Source: Halomonas aestuarii (GTDB taxonomy: Bacteria > Pseudomonadota > Gammaproteobacteria > Pseudomonadales > Halomonadaceae). Taken from it: a stretch of DNA of 64,000 nt. Made by a program: the position numbers and the translations under genes. Below, in pieces: positions 1 to 10,226 of the stretch (position 1 is its first letter; each line of letters opens with the position of its first letter). Under the pieces are notes generated by a model. It made no database searches, was not told the DNA's origin, and saw only the letters and a program-made list of their open reading frames with translations. The stretch covers positions 124,001 through 188,000 of the forward strand of contig NZ_CP018139.1 in NCBI RefSeq assembly GCF_001886615.1, given 5' to 3'.

Positions 1-70
1 GCTGTGCCATGGCCAGGCCCAGGCCGCGGGCGCCGCCGGTGATGGCGATGACGGTGTTGTCCAGTTTCAT
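1..70 (-). CDS. SDR family oxidoreductase, N-terminal fragment cut by window edge
   Basis: Read on the minus strand, the ATG at 70-68 opens MKLDNTVIAITGGARGLGLA. This is the first beta-strand and the TGxxxGxG-type dinucleotide-binding loop (TGGARGLG) of a short-chain dehydrogenase/reductase. Only 23 residues lie in the window, so the substrate cannot be named. It is divergent from fxsA, with about 220 bases between the two starts. Confidence 0.75.
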   Translation of the reverse strand, partial: MKLDNTVIAITGGARGLGLAMAQ

Positions 71-289
71 GTGGCTTCTCCAAGGGCATAAACACGCGAT
101 GCCAAGGCAGGTCGGTGCGGCCTCCGATCGAGTATCTTGCACCGCCTCATATAACCTAATGACATCGTGCTCATCGCCAGACTAACGGAGCCTGGAAGGA
201 TATTCCATCGCGTCGATTCCACGCCCTGTCGGCTTGAATTCTGCCTTACAGCCCCCATCACCTGCGGAACTGACATCTGCGGAGCCATC

Positions 290-814
290 ATGCCCTTTCT
301 CGTCATCTTTTCCCTCTTCGCCCTGCTCGACTTCGTCATCCTCTTCTCTGTCGGCAGCCAGATCGGCCTGCTGACCACGCTGGTGCTGGTGCTGGCCACC
401 GGCTTCATCGGCCTGCACCTGATCCGGCGGGAAGGCGTGGCCACCTTTGCCCGCGCCCAGGAACGCATGGCCCAGGGGGAAATCCCCTCGGGCGAACTGC
501 TGACCGGTGCCGCCCTGATCTTCGGCGGGGCCCTGCTGATGGCCCCCGGCTTCCTCTCCGACGCGCTGGGCTTCATGTGCCTGGTGCCCGACGCGCGGCG
601 ACTGCTGGCCAAGTCGCTGACCTGGCTGGGGGTGCGCATGAAGGGTCTGCACGTCCAGGCCGAGACCTATCGTCCTCGCCAGGGGTCCGATGCCGACTGG
701 CAGCAGGCGGGCCCCCAGTGGGAGTCCGCGGCAGACCGGGAGGGCGGCCAGGGAGCCTCCGGCGGCGACCGTCCCCTCGAGGGCGAGTTCATCTCCCGCG
801 ATGACGCGCGCTGA
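290..814 (+). CDS. fxsA: FxsA family membrane protein
   Basis: A 174-residue protein opening MPFLVIFSLFALLDFVILF. The first 110 residues contain the hydrophobic segments and conserved features of FxsA (TGFIGLHLIRREG, then GALLMAPGFLSDALGF). The tail from about residue 130 is polar, rich in Gln, Gly and Arg, and probably cytoplasmic. FxsA of E. coli is known for relieving F-plasmid exclusion of phage T7; its normal role is unclear. It sits just upstream of groES, an arrangement common in gammaproteobacteria. The ATG at 290 is chosen because the homologous membrane segment starts there; an in-frame ATG at 167 would add 41 residues unlike the family. Confidence 0.9.
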   Translation: MPFLVIFSLFALLDFVILFSVGSQIGLLTTLVLVLATGFIGLHLIRREGVATFARAQERMAQGEIPSGELLTGAALIFGGALLMAPGFLSDALGFMCLVPDARRLLAKSLTWLGVRMKGLHVQAETYRPRQGSDADWQQAGPQWESAADREGGQGASGGDRPLEGEFISRDDAR

Positions 815-843
815 TCGGGGCGCAAAAAATTTTCATGCGGGGC

Positions 844-871
844 CTTGAAAGCCCCATGCCGAACCCCACTT
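844..871 (+). promoter_or_regulatory. Sigma-32 (heat-shock) type promoter for groES-groEL
   Basis: CTTGAAA at 844-850 matches the sigma-32 -35 box, and CCCCACTT at 864-871 matches the -10 consensus CCCCATnT at seven of eight positions. The spacer is 13 bases. The -35 element is embedded in a short dyad (GGGGC before, GCCCC after). It lies about 155 bases upstream of the groES start. Assignment is by consensus only. Confidence 0.65.
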
Positions 872-1026
872 ATCCGACAGCATCAGGATTCGGTCCGGGG
901 GGCTCCCCTCGGGCCATCGACAAGGAAGGCGTCCATCGCCTCCACCCCGCAGCGAGACTGCGGGTTGATGATGAAAACCGCCGGGGCAGCGTCCCGGCAC
1001 AGCAAACCATCAGGAGAACGTGAGCA

Positions 1027-1320
1027 ATGAACATCCGTCCCTTGCACGATCGCGTCGTGATCCGTCGCGTCGAAGAAGAACAGAAGACCGCTGGCGGCAT
1101 CGTGCTTCCGGGCAATGCCCAGGAAAAACCGACTCGTGGCGAGATCCTCGCCGTCGGTAACGGCCGGATTCTCGACAACGGCGATGTCCGCCCGCTGGAC
1201 GTCAAGGTCGGTGACACCGTGATCTTCAAGGAAGGCTTCGGCGTCGAGAAGCAGAAGATCGACGGCGAGGAAGTCCTGATCATGAGCGAATCCGACATCC
1301 TGGCCGTCGTCGAGGGCTGA
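1027..1320 (+). CDS. groES: Co-chaperonin GroES
   Basis: A 97-residue protein of normal GroES length. It starts [20 protein letters not shown] and carries the mobile-loop region [15 protein letters not shown] (about residues 21-35) that docks on GroEL. It forms the heptameric lid of the GroEL folding chamber in the cytoplasm. AGGAGA about 10 bases upstream of the ATG serves as ribosome binding site. It is the first gene of the groES-groEL operon, 63 bases before groEL, behind a heat-shock-type promoter. Confidence 0.98.
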   Translation: MNIRPLHDRVVIRRVEEEQKTAGGIVLPGNAQEKPTRGEILAVGNGRILDNGDVRPLDVKVGDTVIFKEGFGVEKQKIDGEEVLIMSESDILAVVEG

Positions 1321-1353
1321 GGCCGGACACGACCCGCAACCGTTCGATTCTGA

Positions 1354-3027
<1,674 letters not shown>

Positions 3028-3062
3028 GCCAGCCCCCTGCCCCAGGCCTCGCCTGAGACGAA

Positions 3063-3090
3063 CCCCGCCGGGAGACCGGCGGGGTTTTTT
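3063..3090 (+). terminator. Rho-independent terminator of groES-groEL
   Basis: A perfect 9-base stem, CCCCGCCGG (3063-3071) with CCGGCGGGG (3076-3084), loop GAGA, is followed directly by six T residues (3085-3090). Confidence 0.92.
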
Positions 3091-3154
3091 GTTGCCTGCG
3101 GCACGGTAAGATGCTCGCCTTGACACTCATCACGACCAGGCCTGCCCGCGCCCC

Positions 3155-3889
3155 ATGCTATCGAACATCCGCATCGTCCTCGTCCAGACCTACCATCCCG
3201 GCAATATCGGCGCCTCGGCCCGCGCCATGAAGACCATGGGCCTCACCGACCTGGTGCTGGTCAATCCGCGCCGCTTCCCGGACCCCGAGGCCTCGCGCCT
3301 GGCCGCCGGGGCCGAGGACCTCGTCGACGATGCCCGGGTGGTCGGCTCCCTGCAGGAGGCCGTGGCCGACTGCGTGCAGGTGGTGGGGGCCAGTGCCCGG
3401 TTGCGCAGCCTGCCGCTGCCGCATTTCGACGAGCCGGCGGACATGGCGCGGGAACTGGTGGAACAGGGCGCAGATGACCCCGTGGCGCTGGTCTTCGGCC
3501 GGGAGCGCTTCGGCCTCACCAATGACGAGATCCGCTGCTGCAGTCACCAGGTCAGCATCCCGGCCAACCCCGACTACGGCATCCTCAACCTGGCCCAGGC
3601 CGTCCAGGTACTGGCCCATGAGCTCTTCACCGCCTGGCGCCGTCGCCCCGACAGCGGCTACCGCCCTGCCCTGCCCGCGACCGAGCGCCAGCCCACCCGC
3701 GAGCAGCTGGACCACTTCCACGACCACCTGAGCCGGGTGATGCAGCACAGCGGCTTCATCACCCAGCCCCACGCCCGCACCGAGGCACACCTCCAGGCGC
3801 TGTTCGCCCGGGCGCGGCCCTCGCGCCGCGAGCTCTCGCTGCTGCGCGGCCTGCTGGGCTCGCTGGAGCGCCATCTTCCGGACGAGTGA
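3155..3889 (+). CDS. trmJ: tRNA (cytidine/uridine-2'-O-)-methyltransferase TrmJ
   Basis: A 244-residue SPOUT-fold enzyme that 2'-O-methylates position 32 of tRNA using S-adenosylmethionine. The three TrmH/SpoU motifs are clear: HPGNIGASARAMK near residue 14, FGRERFGLTNDE near 113, and IPANPDYGILNLAQAV near 133, whose knot binds the cofactor. The C-terminal extension after residue 165, with conserved His/Arg patches, is typical of TrmJ as opposed to TrmL. It stands alone between the groEL terminator and a convergent antiporter gene. Confidence 0.93.
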   Translation: MLSNIRIVLVQTYHPGNIGASARAMKTMGLTDLVLVNPRRFPDPEASRLAAGAEDLVDDARVVGSLQEAVADCVQVVGASARLRSLPLPHFDEPADMARELVEQGADDPVALVFGRERFGLTNDEIRCCSHQVSIPANPDYGILNLAQAVQVLAHELFTAWRRRPDSGYRPALPATERQPTREQLDHFHDHLSRVMQHSGFITQPHARTEAHLQALFARARPSRRELSLLRGLLGSLERHLPDE

Positions 3890-3898
3890 CGGCCGGAC

Positions 3899-3932
3899 AC
3901 GACGACGGCGGCTCGAGGGCCGCCATCGTCGT
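3899..3932. terminator. Hairpin between convergent genes trmJ and the antiporter gene
   Basis: A 14-base stem with one mismatch (3899-3912 with 3919-3932; arms begin ACGACGA and end TCGTCGT) and a 6-base loop lies between the two convergent stop codons. There is no T-run on either side, so it may work as a 3'-end stabiliser or a weak bidirectional terminator. Confidence 0.5.
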
Positions 3933-3949
3933 TCGGGCGGGGGGCGCGA

Positions 3950-5299
3950 TCAGAGGGTCATGGCCGCCAGCCAGCCGAAGGCGATGAGCGGGATGTTGTA
4001 GTGCAGGAAGGTGGGCACCACGCTGTCCCAGATATGGTCGTGCTGGCGGTCGACGTTGAGTCCCGAGGTCGGCCCCAGGGTGGAGTCCGAGGCGGGCGAG
4101 CCGGCATCGCCCAGGGCGGCGGCGGTCCCCACCAGTGCCACGGTGGCCAGCGGCGAGAAGCCGAACTGAACCGCCAGGGGCACGAAGATCGCGGCGATGA
4201 TCGGGATGGTCGAGAAGGAGGACCCGATGCCCAGGGTGATGAACAGCCCCACCAGCAGCATCAGCAGCGCGGCCAGGCCGCGGTTGTCGCCGATGAGCTC
4301 GGCGCTGGCGGCCACCAGGGTCTCGACCTCGCCCGTGGCGGTCATCACCGAGGCGAAGCCCGAGGCCGAGATCATGATGAAGCCGATCAGCGCCATCATG
4401 CGCATGCCGCTGGTGAAGAGGTCATCGGCCTCCCGCCACTTGAAGATCCCGCCAAGCGACAGCAGCGCGAAGCCGACCAGGCCGCCCAGCACCATGGAGC
4501 CGGTATAGAGCTGGATGCCCAACGCCGCGACGATGGCCAGGACCGACATCGCCACGCCCAGGGCATGCGGCGCCTGAACCTCGGGGTGGTGGTGCGGCAC
4601 GTTGGTGGTGGCGACCTCCGCCGCCTCGTAGTCGCGGGGCTTGCGGTAGCTTGCGAACAGCGCGACGACCAGGCCCAGGGCCATGCCGGCCACCGGCACC
4701 CCCATGGCCAGGGGCACCATGCCGCGAGTGATCTCGAGGCCCAGCGGCTCGCCGGCCTGGTTGATGTTGGCCAGCAGGATGTCGTTGAGGAAGATCGCCC
4801 CGAAGCCCACCGGCAGCAGCATGTAGGGAGCGGTCAGGCCGAAGGTCAGGGCACAGGCCACCGCTCGGCGGTCCAGGCGCAGCTGGTTCATCACCTTGAG
4901 CAGCGGCGGGATGAGGATCGGGATGAAGGCGATGTGGACCGGGATCAGGTTCTGGGAGGAGATCGCCACCAGCAGCACCGAGCCGAGCAGCAGGTACTTC
5001 ACCGTGGCCTGGCGGCGTGCCGAGGCTTCCTGCCCCAGCAGCGCGATCAGGCGGCGTGCCAGCAGGTCGGGCAGCCCCGAGCGCGAGATGGCGACCGCGA
5101 AGGCGCCCAGGGTCGCATAGGCCAGGGCGACCTTGGCCCCGCCACCGACCCCGTCGTTGAAGGCCGCCAGCGTGTCCGTGACCGAAAGCCCCCCGACCAG
5201 GCCGCCGGCCAGTGCCCCGACCACCAGGGCGAAGACCACCGAGACCCGTGCCAGCGACAGCCCCACCATCACCAGCACCGCAATAATCACCGCATTCAT
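3950..5299 (-). CDS. Na+/H+ antiporter family permease (NhaC/YuiF-like)
   Basis: A 449-residue polytopic inner-membrane protein with about 11-12 hydrophobic segments. The N-terminus is [20 protein letters not shown]. Segments such as [21 protein letters not shown] and the late [19 protein letters not shown] are typical of the sodium:proton antiporter/YuiF family, part of which moves amino acids (histidine) rather than cations. The family is clear; the transported substrate is not. It is transcribed toward trmJ and stands alone. Confidence 0.82.
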   Translation of the reverse strand: MNAVIIAVLVMVGLSLARVSVVFALVVGALAGGLVGGLSVTDTLAAFNDGVGGGAKVALAYATLGAFAVAISRSGLPDLLARRLIALLGQEASARRQATVKYLLLGSVLLVAISSQNLIPVHIAFIPILIPPLLKVMNQLRLDRRAVACALTFGLTAPYMLLPVGFGAIFLNDILLANINQAGEPLGLEITRGMVPLAMGVPVAGMALGLVVALFASYRKPRDYEAAEVATTNVPHHHPEVQAPHALGVAMSVLAIVAALGIQLYTGSMVLGGLVGFALLSLGGIFKWREADDLFTSGMRMMALIGFIMISASGFASVMTATGEVETLVAASAELIGDNRGLAALLMLLVGLFITLGIGSSFSTIPIIAAIFVPLAVQFGFSPLATVALVGTAAALGDAGSPASDSTLGPTSGLNVDRQHDHIWDSVVPTFLHYNIPLIAFGWLAAMTL

Positions 5300-5556
5300 G
5301 ACATTTTTCCGAAAAAGGAGTTGGATTCAGACGAAACGGCGCAGGATTCTACCAGAAGGCAGGGGCTGCTGCCGGAACTCCTTCACCGGAAATGTCACCA
5401 CCTCGTCATCGAATCCTCATGACGCTGTCACGGGGAACGGCGATAACGGAAAGGCCAGGCAAGGGAGACTGCCGCGCACGGTGACAGGGAGGTCAGGGGG
5501 CAGGAGGCCCCACGAGGGAGAGCAGCATCGGGACGATGCCCAGGGAGGAGGCATAC

Positions 5557-5585
5557 CGCCACGACGCGCGCGTCGTGGCGTTTTT
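5557..5585 (+). terminator. Orphan plus-strand intrinsic terminator
   Basis: A perfect 24-base palindrome (arms CGCCACGACGCG and CGCGTCGTGGCG, 5557-5580) is followed by TTTTT (5581-5585). The T-run is on the plus strand, yet no plus-strand gene precedes it: both neighbours read on the minus strand. For the DUF4105 gene ending at 5585 the hairpin lacks a U-tail. The 285 bases before 5585 hold no convincing protein-coding gene. Confidence 0.6.
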
Positions 5586-6610
5586 CATGAGGGTCGGTCC
5601 AGGGATTGCCACCCCGGCACGCCCCGGCGGATCCGACGCGAGAAATCGGGGGCGTCATGGGCCTGCCTGGCGCGCTCGGTGATGTCGCCGAGGCGGCGCA
5701 GCTCGGAGAGGCGATAGCCCTCGACGAGGCCCCCATGGTCATGGACGTACCCCGGCAGCAGGCCGCTGAGCAGCAGGCGATGGTCCAGCGGCAGCCCCTC
5801 GATGATCCGCCGCATCATGGCGAACACCAGGGTGGCGCAGTTGGCGGTGATGGTGTGATAGAAGCGCGGCTCGCGCGCCAGGTCGTTGGCCGAGTCCACC
5901 AGGGCCAGCAGCAGGTCACGACGGGCGTCAGGCGGTAGCGTGACGTGGTAGAGGGTCACGCGCTCGCCCCGCACGTTGCTGCGCAGGCGCACGGCGTCGC
6001 GCTCGTCGGCCGCGATGATCGCCAGTTCGTACTGCTTGAAGAAGCCCCCGATCTCCGAGAAACGCTCATGGCGCTCGCGGCGCACCTCCACCGAGAAGGC
6101 GACGAACTCATCGACGTTGCCGTCGCGGCCGGCAAAGCCGAAGGAGATCAGCACGTGGGCGATGCCGGGCCGCCCCCAGTTCGAGACGAACAGGTCCAGC
6201 GTGCTCAGCCGCTCGAGGTCATAGACGCGCCGCTCCCAGCCTCCCGTGGCGATGCCGGGGGCCTGCCAGTCGAAATGGCGCACATGGTCCAGGGTCAGCC
6301 GCTCCCCCTCGACCCGGCCGGTGGCGAGGTGGGCCACATCCTCGGCCCAGTCCAGGTCCGCCGCGGGAGTCAGACGTCGCCACCAGGCCTGCAGCACGGC
6401 CATCTGGACGCCCATGCCAAGGAGGGACCCGAGCCGCGCTCCCTCCCAGGCCTGCCACAGCCAAATCGCTCCCGACAGACCCCATAGCGCCACCCCGCCC
6501 CACCGCCAGGGCTGCGGGAGCTGCAGGCGATGTCCCAGGGCCAGCGCGCCCCAGGCCGTGGCGATCAGCACCGCCAGGAACAGGAGGCCATCCAGCAGTG
6601 CCATGATCAT
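5585..6610 (-). CDS. DUF4105 (Lnb N-terminal periplasmic-type) membrane protein
   Basis: About 341 residues. The first 90 hold two or three membrane segments, then an extracytoplasmic DUF4105 domain. Family marks are the WERRVYDLERLSTLDLFVSNWG block, HVLISFGF, and the cysteine-containing FYHTITANCATLVF near residue 263, the suspected catalytic region of this papain-like family. In bacteria these are envelope proteins of unproven function. Several in-frame ATGs are stacked at 6616-6604; 6610 is chosen because AAGG lies about six bases before it. The gene stands alone. Confidence 0.8.
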   Translation of the reverse strand: MIMALLDGLLFLAVLIATAWGALALGHRLQLPQPWRWGGVALWGLSGAIWLWQAWEGARLGSLLGMGVQMAVLQAWWRRLTPAADLDWAEDVAHLATGRVEGERLTLDHVRHFDWQAPGIATGGWERRVYDLERLSTLDLFVSNWGRPGIAHVLISFGFAGRDGNVDEFVAFSVEVRRERHERFSEIGGFFKQYELAIIAADERDAVRLRSNVRGERVTLYHVTLPPDARRDLLLALVDSANDLAREPRFYHTITANCATLVFAMMRRIIEGLPLDHRLLLSGLLPGYVHDHGGLVEGYRLSELRRLGDITERARQAHDAPDFSRRIRRGVPGWQSLDRPS

Positions 6611-6689
6611 CATCATCCTTGCGAGCGGGATGGCACGAGGCTACCACGGCCGGTCCCGCGGAGGGGATCAACGCGGCCCGTCGGGAGGC

Positions 6690-7658
6690 TCAGGCGGGGG
6701 TCAGCCAGCCGGCGAAGCCCTGGAGGTCATCGCCGAGATCGCCCCGGGTGACCCGGTGATAGAGCCGCTGCAGCCGGGCGGTCACCGAGTCGTCCGGGAT
6801 GGGAAGGTCCGGGGCCGGCGCCCCGGCCCGGGCGCCGATGTGTCGCCCGTCGAGCTCACGCAGCGGGAGGATCTCGGCGGCGGTGCCGGTGACGAAGGCC
6901 TCGTCGGCGATGTAGAGCTCGTCGCGGGTGATGCGCCGCTCGCGCACCTCGATCCCCAGCACCTCCCGGGCCAGGCGAATCACGCTGTCCCGGGTGATGC
7001 CCTGCAGGCAGGAGGTCACCTCGGGGGTGTGGAGCACGCCGTCCCGCAGCAGGAAGACGTTGGCCGCCGAGGCCTCGGCGACATGGCCCTCCGGGTCGAG
7101 CATGATCGTCTCGTCGAACCCCGCCTTGATGGCGGTGTTCAGCGCCAGCATCGAGTTGACGTAGTGGCCGTTGGTCTTGGCCCGGCACAGGCTGATGTTG
7201 ACGTGGTGGCGTGCCCAGGAGGAGGTCAGGGCCCGCAGGCCGATGGCCGCGGCCTCGGGCGAGATGTAGTCGCCCAGGTCCCAGGCGGCGATCATCACGT
7301 GGCTGGTCAGCCCCTTCGCCCTGAGCCCCAGGCCCTCGGCGCCGAAGTAGACCGTCGGCTTGAGGTAGGCGTTGACCAGGCCGTTCTTCGCGAGACACTG
7401 GCGCTGGGCCTCGACAAGTTCGGCCTCGCCGAAGGGCAGCGGCATGTCCAGCGCGTGGGCGCTGTCGGCCAGGCGGCGAGTGTGCTCCGCCACCCGGAAC
7501 AGATGCGTGCCATGGGGCCCGTCATAGGCGCGCACGCCCTCGAAGCATCCCATGCCGTAGTGCAGGGTATGCGTCAGCAGGTGGGTGCGGGCATCGCGCC
7601 ACGGCAACCACTCTCCGTCCTGCCAGAGCCAGCCGTCGCGATCGTAGAGCGGTGTCAT
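6690..7658 (-). CDS. ilvE: Branched-chain amino acid aminotransferase
   Basis: A 322-residue fold-type IV PLP enzyme that interconverts Leu/Ile/Val and their 2-oxo acids. Motifs include HTLHYGMGCFEGVRAY near residue 31, the PLP-lysine region RAKTNGHYVNSMLAL (about residue 160), the EASAANVF motif binding phosphate and Glu, and the GTAAE motif near residue 260. Length is slightly above the usual 305-310. Monocistronic on the minus strand. It could also supply the oxo-acids consumed by the liu pathway 30 kb away, though nothing in the sequence links them. Confidence 0.92.
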   Translation of the reverse strand: MTPLYDRDGWLWQDGEWLPWRDARTHLLTHTLHYGMGCFEGVRAYDGPHGTHLFRVAEHTRRLADSAHALDMPLPFGEAELVEAQRQCLAKNGLVNAYLKPTVYFGAEGLGLRAKGLTSHVMIAAWDLGDYISPEAAAIGLRALTSSWARHHVNISLCRAKTNGHYVNSMLALNTAIKAGFDETIMLDPEGHVAEASAANVFLLRDGVLHTPEVTSCLQGITRDSVIRLAREVLGIEVRERRITRDELYIADEAFVTGTAAEILPLRELDGRHIGARAGAPAPDLPIPDDSVTARLQRLYHRVTRGDLGDDLQGFAGWLTPA

Positions 7659-7704
7659 GGTCGGGCGTTCCTGTCGTGAAAGGGATCGGTCATCGAAAAC
7701 GGTG

Positions 7705-8907
7705 TCACAGCCGTCCGGCCGCGGCCCAGGCCGCCTGCCAGCCGTCGATCAGCTCGCGCTGGTGGGGTTGCAGCGCCTGGTAGGGCCAGGCGGCGATCTC
7801 GTCGTTCTGGGGGTCGGGCACACGGACGGCACTGCCGGCTAGCTCCCCGATGACGGCATGGCCGCACAGCGGCACATAGCCCTCCGAGTACCCCCCCTCG
7901 TGGACCATCACCAGCCGACCCCGGCAGACCCGATCGGCCAGGGCCCGGAGCTGGCGGGTCATACGCGCGAAGGCCGCGCTGTTGAGCAGCATCTTGCCCA
8001 GCGGGTCCTTGGCGCAGGCGTCATAGCCGCAGGCCACCACGATCAGCTCGGGCCGGAAGGCCTCGAGGGCCGGCAGCACCAGCTCGGACATGGCGTGGTC
8101 ATAGGCGCCGAGGCCACAGCCCGGCGGCAGCGGCAGGTTGAGGCAGGCGCCCTGCCCCTCCCCGTCGCCCTGCTCGTCGAAGCCTCCCGTCTCCAGCGGG
8201 AAGTTGCCCGCCTGGTGGATCGAGATCGTGAACACCTCGGGGTCGGCGTAGAAGGCGGCCTGCTGGCCGTTGCCGTGATGCACGTCCCAGTCGAGGATCG
8301 CCACCCGACCCACCTGCCCCAGGGCGCGGGCGCGCATCACGGCGACCGGGATGTTGCCCAGCAGGCAGAAGCCCCGCCCCTGGTCGGCCTCGGCATGGTG
8401 GCCGGGCGGCCGACAGAGGGCATAGGCGCGCTCGAGGTCACCGGTGGCCACGGCCTCCACCGCCGCGATGGCCAGGCCCGCCGACTGGCTCGCGGCGGCC
8501 AGGCTGCCCGGCGTGTAGGGGGCGCAGTCGCCGGCATCGCCGCCCAGGGCCCGATCCCCGGCCTCGAGGGCATCGAGGTAGCGCGGGGTGTGGAAGCGCT
8601 CGAGATCCTCGCGCCGCGCCATGGCCGGCTTGCGCACGTCGAGCTCATCGATCAGGCCGGAGACCTCCAGCAGGTTCTTCAGGCGTCGCTTGCTCTCGGG
8701 ACTTTCCGAGGCCGGCTGGGGCTGCAGGAACTCCCCGGGGGCCGAGAAGACCCCGATGGCCCCCGGGTCGTGCCAGAAGCAGCGCTCGTGCCAGAAGAAT
8801 CCTGTGGCCGGCATTCCGGCGGCAGGCGACCCTGTGGCCGGCATTCCGGCAGCAGGCGACCCTGCGGCAGGCGATCCCGCGGTCGGTGTCGGGGAGCCGA
8901 CACTCAT
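7705..8907 (-). CDS. Histone deacetylase superfamily hydrolase
   Basis: A 400-residue zinc amidohydrolase of the class II HDAC/acetylpolyamine amidohydrolase superfamily. Catalytic motifs are RPPGHHAEADQGRGFC (His-His pair), ILDWDVHHGNGQQ (zinc Asp/His), and a late EGGY. Such enzymes remove acetyl groups from polyamines or related amines. The start at 8907 overlaps the upstream cyclodeaminase stop by four bases (ATGA), indicating translational coupling. The N-terminus is odd: before the conserved FFWHERCFWHDPG start lie about 27 residues of Gly-Ser-Pro-Ala/Gly-Met-Pro-Ala-Thr pentapeptide repeats. Confidence 0.87.
   Translation of the reverse strand: MSVGSPTPTAGSPAAGSPAAGMPATGSPAAGMPATGFFWHERCFWHDPGAIGVFSAPGEFLQPQPASESPESKRRLKNLLEVSGLIDELDVRKPAMARREDLERFHTPRYLDALEAGDRALGGDAGDCAPYTPGSLAAASQSAGLAIAAVEAVATGDLERAYALCRPPGHHAEADQGRGFCLLGNIPVAVMRARALGQVGRVAILDWDVHHGNGQQAAFYADPEVFTISIHQAGNFPLETGGFDEQGDGEGQGACLNLPLPPGCGLGAYDHAMSELVLPALEAFRPELIVVACGYDACAKDPLGKMLLNSAAFARMTRQLRALADRVCRGRLVMVHEGGYSEGYVPLCGHAVIGELAGSAVRVPDPQNDEIAAWPYQALQPHQRELIDGWQAAWAAAGRL
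8801..8878. repeat. 30-base tandem repeat inside the deacetylase gene
   Basis: Two nearly identical 30-base units (8801-8830 and 8831-8860, differing at one base) and a partial third encode the pentapeptides G-S-P-A-A and G-M-P-A-T in the extreme N-terminus of the deacetylase. The unit is a multiple of three, so copy-number change keeps the frame. Confidence 0.85.
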
Positions 8908-9845
8908 GAACCGCCCTCCAGCCGCTCCCATACCTCGATGGCCGCGGCCAGGTCCTCCAGCGACGCGCCCACCGACTTGAACAGGGTGATGGCGTCACGG
9001 GAGGAGCGTCCCGGCCGCTCGCCGCGCAGCAGTTCCACGAGCTCGCCCTGGATGTCGTCGAAGGCGAAGCGCCCCTCGTCGATGGCCTGCAGGATGTCCC
9101 CCGCCTCGCCCCTGGCGCCGGCATAGGTGTCCACGAACACCTCGCCGCGGGCCAGGCACTCGGCGTCGGTCTCGCGCATGCTCGGCCGGAAGGCGCCGAT
9201 CAGGTCCAGGTGCGCCCCCGGCGAGAGCCAGTCGCCCCGGATCAGCGGCTCGGTGGAGAGGGTCACGCAGCTGATCAGGTCGGCCTCGCGGGTCGCCGCC
9301 TCGAGGTCGGTGACGGCTTGCGTGTCGAAGCGGTCGGCATACTCGGCGGCCAGCCGTTCGGCCTTGTCGGGATGACGCCCCCAGATCCGCACCTTCTCGA
9401 TGGGACGAACCGCGGCGTGGGCCTCGATCACCATCGGGGCCAGCTTGCCGGTGCCCACCACCAGCAGGGTCGAGGCGTCGTCGCGGGCCAGTTCCCGGGC
9501 GGCCAGCGCCGAGGCGGCGGCGGTGCGCCGACGGGTCAGCTCGCTGCCGTCGAGGCAGGCCAGGGGGCGGCCATGGGCGCCCTCACTGAGCAGGTAGACA
9601 CCGGAAATGGCCGGCAGGCCGTGCTCGGCATTCTGCGGAAAGACGTTGACCATCTTCATGCCGATGTAGCCGTCCGGTTCCCAGGCGGGCATCAGCAGCA
9701 TGGTGGCCTCGCCATCGGGACGATGCATGGCATGGTGGTGACGCGGCGGCGACTCCACGCCCTCGCGGAAGGTCATCGCCAGCCGCTCGACCAGCGCCGG
9801 CCAGGCCAGCGAGGTCGCCACCTCCTCGGCGGTGATCATGCGCAT
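8904..9845 (-). CDS. Ornithine cyclodeaminase / mu-crystallin family protein
   Basis: A 313-residue NAD(P)-dependent enzyme of the ornithine cyclodeaminase/alanine dehydrogenase/ketimine reductase family. Seen are the MKMVNVFPQN substrate segment, the dinucleotide loop LLVVGTGKLAP near residue 125, and DLIGAFRPSMRE. The family deaminates or reduces amino- and imino-acids; the exact substrate is uncertain. The start at 9845 is chosen for the GGAGGG six bases upstream; it follows the RidA-like stop by one base. Tight packing with the RidA-like gene and two deacetylases suggests an operon for acetylated amine or amino acid breakdown. Confidence 0.85.
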   Translation of the reverse strand: MRMITAEEVATSLAWPALVERLAMTFREGVESPPRHHHAMHRPDGEATMLLMPAWEPDGYIGMKMVNVFPQNAEHGLPAISGVYLLSEGAHGRPLACLDGSELTRRRTAAASALAARELARDDASTLLVVGTGKLAPMVIEAHAAVRPIEKVRIWGRHPDKAERLAAEYADRFDTQAVTDLEAATREADLISCVTLSTEPLIRGDWLSPGAHLDLIGAFRPSMRETDAECLARGEVFVDTYAGARGEAGDILQAIDEGRFAFDDIQGELVELLRGERPGRSSRDAITLFKSVGASLEDLAAAIEVWERLEGGS

Positions 9846-9846
9846 C

Positions 9847-10200
9847 TCAGCCCTCCAGTGCGGCGGTGACCATGATCTCGACCTTCCATTCCGGCTTGGC
9901 GAGCTTGGCCTCGACGGCGGCCCGCACCGGCGGGCGGCCCGGCACCACCCAGCTGTCCCAGGCGGCATTCATCTGGTCGAACTCGGCCATGCTGGTCACC
10001 CAGATCTGGGCGGCGATCAGCTGCTCCTTGGAGGTGCCGGCCTTGGCCAGCAGGTCGTCGATGCGCTCCAGCACCTGCTCGGTCTGGCCGCGCATGTCGG
10101 CACTCGGATCCGACGGCACCTGGCCGGCCAGGTAGACGGTCCCGTTGTGCACGGTGATCTGGCTCATGCGGGCATTGGTGTCGTGATGGGTGATGGTCAT
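9847..10200 (-). CDS. RidA family (YjgF) protein
   Basis: A 117-residue RidA-fold protein: NGTVYLAGQVPSD near residue 19, the trimer-interface region, and a closing WKVEIMVTAAL. RidA proteins hydrolyse reactive enamine/imine intermediates formed by PLP enzymes. Beside an ornithine cyclodeaminase family enzyme that makes or uses imines, the pairing fits. An Arg that binds the carboxylate of imines in true RidA is present near PPVRAAVEAKL. It may be a specialised paralogue. Confidence 0.88.
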   Translation of the reverse strand: MTITHHDTNARMSQITVHNGTVYLAGQVPSDPSADMRGQTEQVLERIDDLLAKAGTSKEQLIAAQIWVTSMAEFDQMNAAWDSWVVPGRPPVRAAVEAKLAKPEWKVEIMVTAALEG

Positions 10201-10226
10201 GGCGTGGTCTCTCGTCTTGATGGCAG

